DNA of 9,454 nt from Candidatus Thorarchaeota archaeon (GTDB lineage Archaea; Asgardarchaeota; Thorarchaeia; Thorarchaeales; Thorarchaeaceae): contig JAEOUN010000032.1 in the NCBI GenBank assembly GCA_016839245.1, forward strand, positions 1 to 9,454. Direction: 5' to 3'. A program made the position numbers and the translations under genes. Shown here piece by piece: positions 6,157 through 9,454 of the stretch (its first letter is position 1; the number at the start of each line of letters is the position of its first letter). The notes beneath the pieces were generated by a model. The model searched no databases, was not told the origin of the DNA, and was given only the letters and a program-made list of their open reading frames with translations.

Positions 6157-6561
6157 ATGCAGAATTCACTTGTTGATCCTATCTTCATAGATATAGTAAT
6201 TATCCTGATTGGAGTAATTACCACCTTCATTGGATCTGAGGTGATTGATGAAACATTTGAATCGATTGAGGAGGATAGAGGCGGAACTTTTGGTCGGAAG
6301 ATGGCATTACTCTACTATGAAAAAAGGAGTACTTGGTACTTGCTTGGTTTTGGACTTTTCGTGATCGGATGGTCGATATTTGTTATAGGAGGATACGAAT
6401 CATGCCAAACGCTACAGCTAAAGTATCCCGATCTGATTTTCGAGTCAACAGTACCTTGGATTTTCCAAATCATCATTGGGATTTTGGTACTTTTTGGTAA
6501 GATCAATCTCGTAACCAAGATCTCAGGTAAAACACAGACCAATTCGGATTCTGTTGTATGA
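6157..6561 (+). CDS. Small three-TM membrane protein behind the truncated large gene
   Basis: A 134-residue protein with TM segments at about 9-27, 60-79 and 98-115. The linker is acidic then basic/aromatic (DETFESIEEDRGG, YYEKRSTWYLLG), with a polar tail (GKTQTNSDSVV). The ATG is 6 bases after the stop of the 5119 gene, with GGGAG at 6142-6146 inside that gene's end, so the pair is almost certainly one transcription unit with coupled translation. By position it is the best candidate for a dedicated partner or immunity protein of the 5119 product; that is inference from context. It is not alignable by eye with the 1880 protein, as expected if each partner matches its own variable C terminus. 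Confidence 0.75.
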   Translation: MQNSLVDPIFIDIVIILIGVITTFIGSEVIDETFESIEEDRGGTFGRKMALLYYEKRSTWYLLGFGLFVIGWSIFVIGGYESCQTLQLKYPDLIFESTVPWIFQIIIGILVLFGKINLVTKISGKTQTNSDSVV

Positions 6562-6726
6562 TGAGCTTAGAGTGGAAGAATATATAACCCATGTACCAGA
6601 GTTCCTTTCAGAATTACGAAGTTGATTTCCAAGTTTCACTATCATAATGATTGCAGCAATTCTCATCGTAGCAAAACCATGAACAGTGATTGCAAATAGA
6701 CCTGAATAGATGAGATATAGTTGCAA
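6523..6726 (-). CDS. Possible antisense small membrane ORF
   Basis: On the minus strand a TTG at 6724-6726 opens 67 codons ending in TGA. The product starts MQLYLIYSGLFAITVHGFAT, with hydrophobic stretches at about 3-15 and 19-31, and a polar C terminus. It overlaps the 3' end of the 6157 gene by 39 bases and otherwise occupies the 341-base gap 6562-6902. No SD is seen. It may be a remnant of an inverted relative of the small membrane proteins, a real convergent gene, or chance. Confidence 0.2.
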   Translation of the reverse strand: MQLYLIYSGLFAITVHGFATMRIAAIIMIVKLGNQLRNSERNSGTWVIYSSTLSSSYNRIRIGLCFT

Positions 6727-6902
6727 ACAATTATTATCATTGAAGATAGCTCGGTCTAGACCTTTCTTTTGACCAGAATCTGATTGTTGTTGTAGAAGGT
6801 TTGGTGAAAATTGTGATTGGATAGCTTCTGGTTTTCTGCTGGGTATGACAGCACTAGTAATAATTTATATGTCAACTGTTATCTCAAATCAAATCCAAAC
6901 AA
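6562..6902. other. 341-base gap with promoter and gene fragments
   Basis: No confident gene on the + strand. A frame without a proper start encodes WIASGFLLGMTALVIIYMST, one TM helix, and ends in TAG at 6908-6910; its only ATG (6845) would give 21 residues. The minus strand carries the weak ORF at 6523-6726. A TATA-like box lies at 6864-6870 before the next gene. This mixture fits a decayed membrane-protein gene. Confidence 0.5.
6864..6870 (+). promoter_or_regulatory. TATA-like box for a nearly leaderless transcript of the 6903 gene
   Basis: TTTATAT centred at 6867 would place transcription start near 6893, about 9 bases before the GTG at 6903. No SD precedes either start codon there, which agrees with leaderless or near-leaderless initiation, common in archaea. 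Confidence 0.4.
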
Positions 6903-7331
6903 GTGAGTAGGATGATACAGAGTGAATATTTGGCATGGTTCATTGAGAATAGTATCATAGTGCTATTCATGATTGTGCAAGCCTTTTTCTTAGGATTAAT
7001 TGCTAGCTACATAGAAGGAGTTGCATACAGATTATGCACATTGAATCCCTTGGTTCCACAAAACACCAGAGAGCATTACATCCTCAGAACTTATCAAGAG
7101 AGCAGGAGAAAATTGGATATTCTACTCCTTTCACTCTATACAGGGAGCTTTTCACTTTTCCTCATTGCTGGAATTCTGTTGGATAATCCTATTGGCTTGG
7201 CATGTTGTTTATCTCTAGGATTGGCCATGATTTCAGACCTTCGCAATGGAATATATCTAGAAAATAGAGTTGCAAAAAGGATTAAGGAACAGGAGGCTCT
7301 CCTGAGTGGCAGTGCAAAATTGTTTGGGTGA
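6903..7331 (+). CDS. Small three-TM membrane protein, head of second operon
   Basis: 142 residues from the GTG at 6903; the in-frame ATG at 6912 is an equal alternative, since no SD decides. TM segments lie at about 15-36, 72-92 and 95-112. The long polar linker (SYIEGVAYRL ... REHYILRTYQESRRKLD) and the charged tail (ENRVAKRIKEQE) fit the common plan of this neighbourhood. Its TGA overlaps the ATG of the next gene (TGATG at 7329-7333). Function unknown; probably an accessory subunit or partner protein like its neighbours. Confidence 0.7.
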   Translation: MSRMIQSEYLAWFIENSIIVLFMIVQAFFLGLIASYIEGVAYRLCTLNPLVPQNTREHYILRTYQESRRKLDILLLSLYTGSFSLFLIAGILLDNPIGLACCLSLGLAMISDLRNGIYLENRVAKRIKEQEALLSGSAKLFG

Positions 7332-7510
7332 TGGTTACCAATTATCTCAACAATCAAATAAGAGATGCTTTTGGTACCAAAACTGTGAAATACATTAAAA
7401 ATGGAACGAAAAGTAGGTTCTTGACGGTGATGCTTGTTACTTACATAGCTATGGGTGCATTATTCGCTTATGGTCTTGCATACCATCTCTACTTGCATTA
7501 TTTCTCATAG
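7331..7510 (+). CDS. 59-residue single-TM protein
   Basis: The ATG at 7331 overlaps the preceding stop by one base (TGATG), a classic coupling arrangement; the GTG at 7328 is an alternative. The N-terminal 30 residues are basic and polar (NNQIRDAFGTKTVKYIKNG), followed by one TM helix at about 31-55 ending YLHYFS. The predicted topology is N-in. Its TAG shares a base with the GGAGGT SD of the 7526 gene, tying three genes into one operon. It looks like a small membrane-complex subunit; no family recognised. Confidence 0.65.
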   Translation: MVTNYLNNQIRDAFGTKTVKYIKNGTKSRFLTVMLVTYIAMGALFAYGLAYHLYLHYFS

Positions 7511-7525
7511 GAGGTACTAGAAGAG

Positions 7526-7942
7526 ATGCAATCATTACCTGATACATTCATTGGTTTCCTACGTCTAGATGCTATACCACGAATTATACTGCTGATGGTT
7601 GTCTTAGGCATCCTCTGGATAAGCACATGGATAAAGAAATCCATTCAGAAAGGGCTGTCAACATGGAATGGTACAATAGTCATTGAAGGAAAAGAATGGT
7701 GGATGCAAATCTACAACTCATATATCCGTAATCCCAGTCTTTGGGCACGAATAATGAAACTCTGCATATTTCTCGTTTGGGGAATTGGTGGAGTTGCTGT
7801 TGGATGGACTTGGAATAGTGGGATATTATTATTTGCATTTTGTCCATTCTTGATTATTGGTGTTTTGTTTTCAATCTTCTTTAAGATTGAATTTCAGCAT
7901 TATGACAGTGCTGAATCTGAATCGCATATAGTTCAGAATTGA
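7526..7942 (+). CDS. Small three-TM membrane protein with WW linker
   Basis: A 138-residue protein. The ATG at 7526 has a near-consensus GGAGGT at 7510-7515 with 10 bases spacing. TM segments lie at about 16-35, 75-96 and 98-119. The linker contains KKSIQKG and IVIEGKEWWMQIY, and the tail is acidic (EFQHYDSAESESHIVQN). Topology and the strand-plus-Trp-pair linker resemble the 3501 protein, a possible paralogue behind the other large gene. It ends the 6903-7331-7526 coupled unit. Function unknown. Confidence 0.75.
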   Translation: MQSLPDTFIGFLRLDAIPRIILLMVVLGILWISTWIKKSIQKGLSTWNGTIVIEGKEWWMQIYNSYIRNPSLWARIMKLCIFLVWGIGGVAVGWTWNSGILLFAFCPFLIIGVLFSIFFKIEFQHYDSAESESHIVQN

Positions 7943-7948
7943 AATTGA

Positions 7949-8149
7949 ATAAATATTGAAAAAGAACTGTCTTGGATTGAATTGCAGATGAAGAGAATCA
8001 AGAATCTGGCCTTGTATCTTGAGTAGAGAGTAGCCTACAACCTTCGTAGGAAACGACTCACTCAAGATGAACTGATCTCGATGTTGGATACACTCATTGA
8101 GAGAGAAGCACCAATTGGTGCAATGGTTCTAAATTACGTAACGGATTGA
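7949..8149 (+). pseudogene. Broken soluble ORF with an in-frame TAG
   Basis: One frame reads from 7949 to TGA 8147-8149 with a single interruption, TAG at 8024-8026. The upstream part (TTG 7982 or ATG 7988) gives MKRIKNLALYLE. After the TAG it continues RVAYNLRRKRLTQDELISML and on to ...APIGAMVLNYVTD. There is no ATG, GTG or TTG soon after the TAG to restart. The text is polar, helical and protein-like on both sides, resembling the charged tails of the small membrane proteins (compare ERIRGIAEG in the 1880 protein). Most likely it is the remnant of a tail whose membrane part is gone. TAG ends at least two intact genes here (2459-2461, 7508-7510), so recoding is unlikely. Confidence 0.45.
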
Positions 8150-8224
8150 TTGAAGATAAGGCTGAAAAAAAAGATGTATCCATCCGAGGAAGTTGAAATA
8201 CGTTGAAGGAGGATGTATTTAGTA

Positions 8225-8560
8225 ATGGCAAGTCCATACGTTGAAACAATTTTGATCCTGATGGAATGGAATAACCTTATCATGGGTGGTCTTCTGATAC
8301 TCGTGATTTTGAGATCACGAGCTGTTTCACGCTTCTTCAACCGCTCTCGAAATGCTGAATTTCTGTTTCTCGGATGGCTCATAATTACTCTACTAATTCC
8401 ATTATTTGTACCAGTAGTATATCAGTATGAATTATATCTAGAGATGCTTCATCACCCAATTGCTATATTTCCATTTGCACCATTGATATTACTTGGTGTC
8501 AAATGGAGGATATCCCGAGTCACATCCGCGACCACTGATTCAAATACAGAATCTGTTTAA
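8225..8560 (+). CDS. Small three-TM membrane protein
   Basis: About 111 residues. AAGGAGG at 8206-8212 touches the first in-frame ATG (8213), so initiation at ATG 8225 (12 bases spacing) is more plausible; the longer form adds MYLV. TM segments lie at about 7-29, 45-66 and 76-92, with a strongly basic linker (RSRAVSRFFNRSRN) and a Ser/Thr-rich polar tail. The plan is that of the other small proteins. It stands after a broken ORF and before a gene with its own promoter. Function unknown. Confidence 0.7.
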   Translation: MASPYVETILILMEWNNLIMGGLLILVILRSRAVSRFFNRSRNAEFLFLGWLIITLLIPLFVPVVYQYELYLEMLHHPIAIFPFAPLILLGVKWRISRVTSATTDSNTESV

Positions 8561-8687
8561 TGAGAGAAATGGAGATCTAGGAAGAAGAGTAAAAAATATT
8601 TCAAGTTTAGCTCAAATAGTCATTCTAACGAATTGGACACATAGCCGAGGTATAAGATATAATAATAGAACTGGGTTTGGCTCTCTC

Positions 8688-8698
8688 AATAAATATTT
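8688..8698 (+). promoter_or_regulatory. TATA-like box for leaderless 8722 gene
   Basis: AATAAATATTT centred near 8692 is about 27-30 bases before the ATG at 8722, so the transcript would begin at or within a few bases of the start codon. A second AT-rich candidate is TATAAGATATAAT at 8651-8663. No SD precedes ATG 8722, which agrees with leaderless translation. Confidence 0.4.
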
Positions 8699-8721
8699 TT
8701 CTGAGTTATTGGTCAATAGTC

Positions 8722-9192
8722 ATGGATGACGGTGTAATAATAAGACAAATCACCAGATACGAATCTCTCGTTTTTGAATCGATTTGGCGAGTCTTATCAA
8801 CTCACTTCGTAATATCAATGACCATTGGATGTATTGGAGTTGTTATGGATTCCAGTCAGGTATTCGAATATTTGATGCTCAACATTATCGGTCTACCTGT
8901 ATTTTTGTTCATCGCTATACACTTCCTTAGATCTTATAACATCGATGAACAACTAGCTCTGTGGACATTCAGATTTCGGAGGTCTAAAAATCTGACAGAG
9001 GATTTAACTGGAATCATAACAAAGTTGGTTCAGAAAGAGAGAAATATCAATCATCTCAAGAGGATTTTCGGGACATTTATCAGAGCAAATCCGAGTCTAA
9101 CTGAGTCTTTCGGAAGAAGCTTTCGAAAACTTGAGGATCTTGACATGATTCCCTCTGACTTATCTGAATTGCTTGACAGTCTTCTTCCCTGA
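8722..9192 (+). CDS. Membrane protein with one TM hairpin and long charged tail
   Basis: 156 residues from ATG 8722, chosen because a TATA-like box lies one promoter length upstream; a TTG at 8677 would add 15 residues. TM segments lie at about 24-42 and 50-69. The tail of about 87 residues is charged and helical (RFRRSKNLTEDL, QKERNINHLKRI, FRKLEDLDMIPSDLSELL). It resembles the 1880 and 2797 proteins in having a TM hairpin then a long soluble tail, but lacks their TM1 unless the TTG start with its hydrophobic LSINIFLSYW is used. It is followed by leader repeat C. Function unknown. Confidence 0.7.
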   Translation: MDDGVIIRQITRYESLVFESIWRVLSTHFVISMTIGCIGVVMDSSQVFEYLMLNIIGLPVFLFIAIHFLRSYNIDEQLALWTFRFRRSKNLTEDLTGIITKLVQKERNINHLKRIFGTFIRANPSLTESFGRSFRKLEDLDMIPSDLSELLDSLLP

Positions 9193-9248
9193 TGTTTTCA
9201 CTGGTTAGCGATGATAGAAACTAATGAAATCCTAACATCCTAATAACC

Positions 9249-9353
9249 ATGATAGTACATCAACTCACATAATTAGTAAAGCAAAGACACATGAGAATCA
9301 TGCATCATTTAACTCAACGTTTTTATCAATGAAGATACCTAATAGCTTGGTGA
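9249..9353 (+). repeat. Intergenic leader repeat, copy C (long form)
   Basis: It begins ATGATAGTACAT like copy A and ends in GGTGA at 9349-9353. The core 9284-9353 has the same length as copy B and shares its 18-base block at 9311-9328. It directly precedes the GTG at 9360 (6 bases spacing), so here the leader is probably a functional promoter/5'-UTR: TTTTTATC at 9320-9327 lies 33-40 bases before the start and could be the TATA element. Confidence 0.8.
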
Positions 9354-9359
9354 AAGATT

Positions 9360-9454
9360 GTGACCTACGCATTCATCGTATTCTATCGCTTTCATATGAT
9401 GACCCCAGAGGAAGCAGGTAAAGCAAAAGAGTTCTGGAGTGAGTTCTCAAGGGG
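9360..9454 (+). CDS. Start of a soluble protein gene, 3' end outside window
   Basis: GTG at 9360 with GGTGA at 9349-9353 from leader repeat C. The 31 visible residues begin MTYAFIVFYRFHMMTPEEAG and continue KAKEFWSEFSRG. A hydrophobic strand followed by a charged helix suggests a small alpha/beta (ferredoxin-like or dimeric alpha-beta barrel) protein, unlike the membrane proteins around it. Too little is visible to name a family. Confidence 0.55.
   Translation, partial: MTYAFIVFYRFHMMTPEEAGKAKEFWSEFSR

Noticed and set aside
8493..8729. 78-codon + strand ORF bridging 8225 and 8722 genes
   Set aside because: It starts inside one gene and ends inside the next, with no SD and mixed low-complexity polar sequence; more likely chance reading of the promoter region.
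3866..9353. CRISPR array from the three leader copies
   Set aside because: The copies are imperfect, about 70-105 bases long, and separated by whole genes rather than short spacers; no cas genes are present.
1..9454. tRNA, rRNA or known riboswitch genes
   Set aside because: No cloverleaf, rRNA-like or recognisable aptamer sequence was found by eye on either strand; a covariance-model scan would settle it.

Overview
The window looks archaeal. Several genes are preceded by GGTGA- or GGAGG-type Shine-Dalgarno (SD) sites, and two genes have a TATA-like box so close to the start codon that the transcript would be leaderless or nearly so. Starts are a mix of ATG, GTG and TTG, and I see no bacterial -35/-10 pairs. 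Base composition is AT-rich except for one GC-rich coding module. I cannot name the lineage from sequence; an uncultured, possibly Asgard-type archaeon is only a guess. Every confident gene is on the + strand, nearly all encode membrane proteins, and I recognise none as a named family with a known gene symbol.

Layout. Position 2-1855 is the 3' part of a large gene open at the left edge. It encodes two copies of a beta-rich, lectin-like (ConA/LamG-like by appearance) domain followed by a multi-pass membrane region. After it come small membrane-protein genes at 1880, 2797, 3501, 4069 and about 4497. Position 5119-6150 is a second, N-terminally truncated relative of the first gene: it starts in the middle of the lectin-like domain, shares a GC-rich module with the first gene at near nucleotide identity, and then diverges sharply into its own membrane region. 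It is again followed by small membrane-protein genes at 6157, 6903, 7331, 7526, about 8225 and 8722. A new gene begins at 9360 and runs off the right edge.

Repeats. Three copies of a leader of about 70 bases ending in GGTGA lie at 3901-3968, 5041-5110 and 9284-9353. Two of them share a further 35 bases upstream. The leaders at 5041 and 9284 sit directly in front of start codons; the one at 3901 sits about 100 bases before the 4069 gene. The leader therefore looks like a mobilised or copied promoter/5'-UTR unit.

How the parts may work together (inference). The layout is a large exported protein with a conserved recombination-prone module and a variable membrane-inserting C terminus, then small, highly diverged membrane proteins that mostly share one plan (TM1, polar linker with aromatics, TM2-TM3 hairpin, polar tail), plus a truncated orphan copy of the large gene. 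This resembles bacterial polymorphic toxin/immunity loci with orphan cassettes. Alternatives are a diversifying surface-receptor family with accessory subunits, or lineage-specific membrane-protein expansion with no conflict role. Nothing here proves toxicity. Several tiny ORFs (18-36 codons), a broken soluble ORF at 7949-8149 and a possible antisense ORF at 6523-6726 add to the impression of a rapidly rearranging accessory region.
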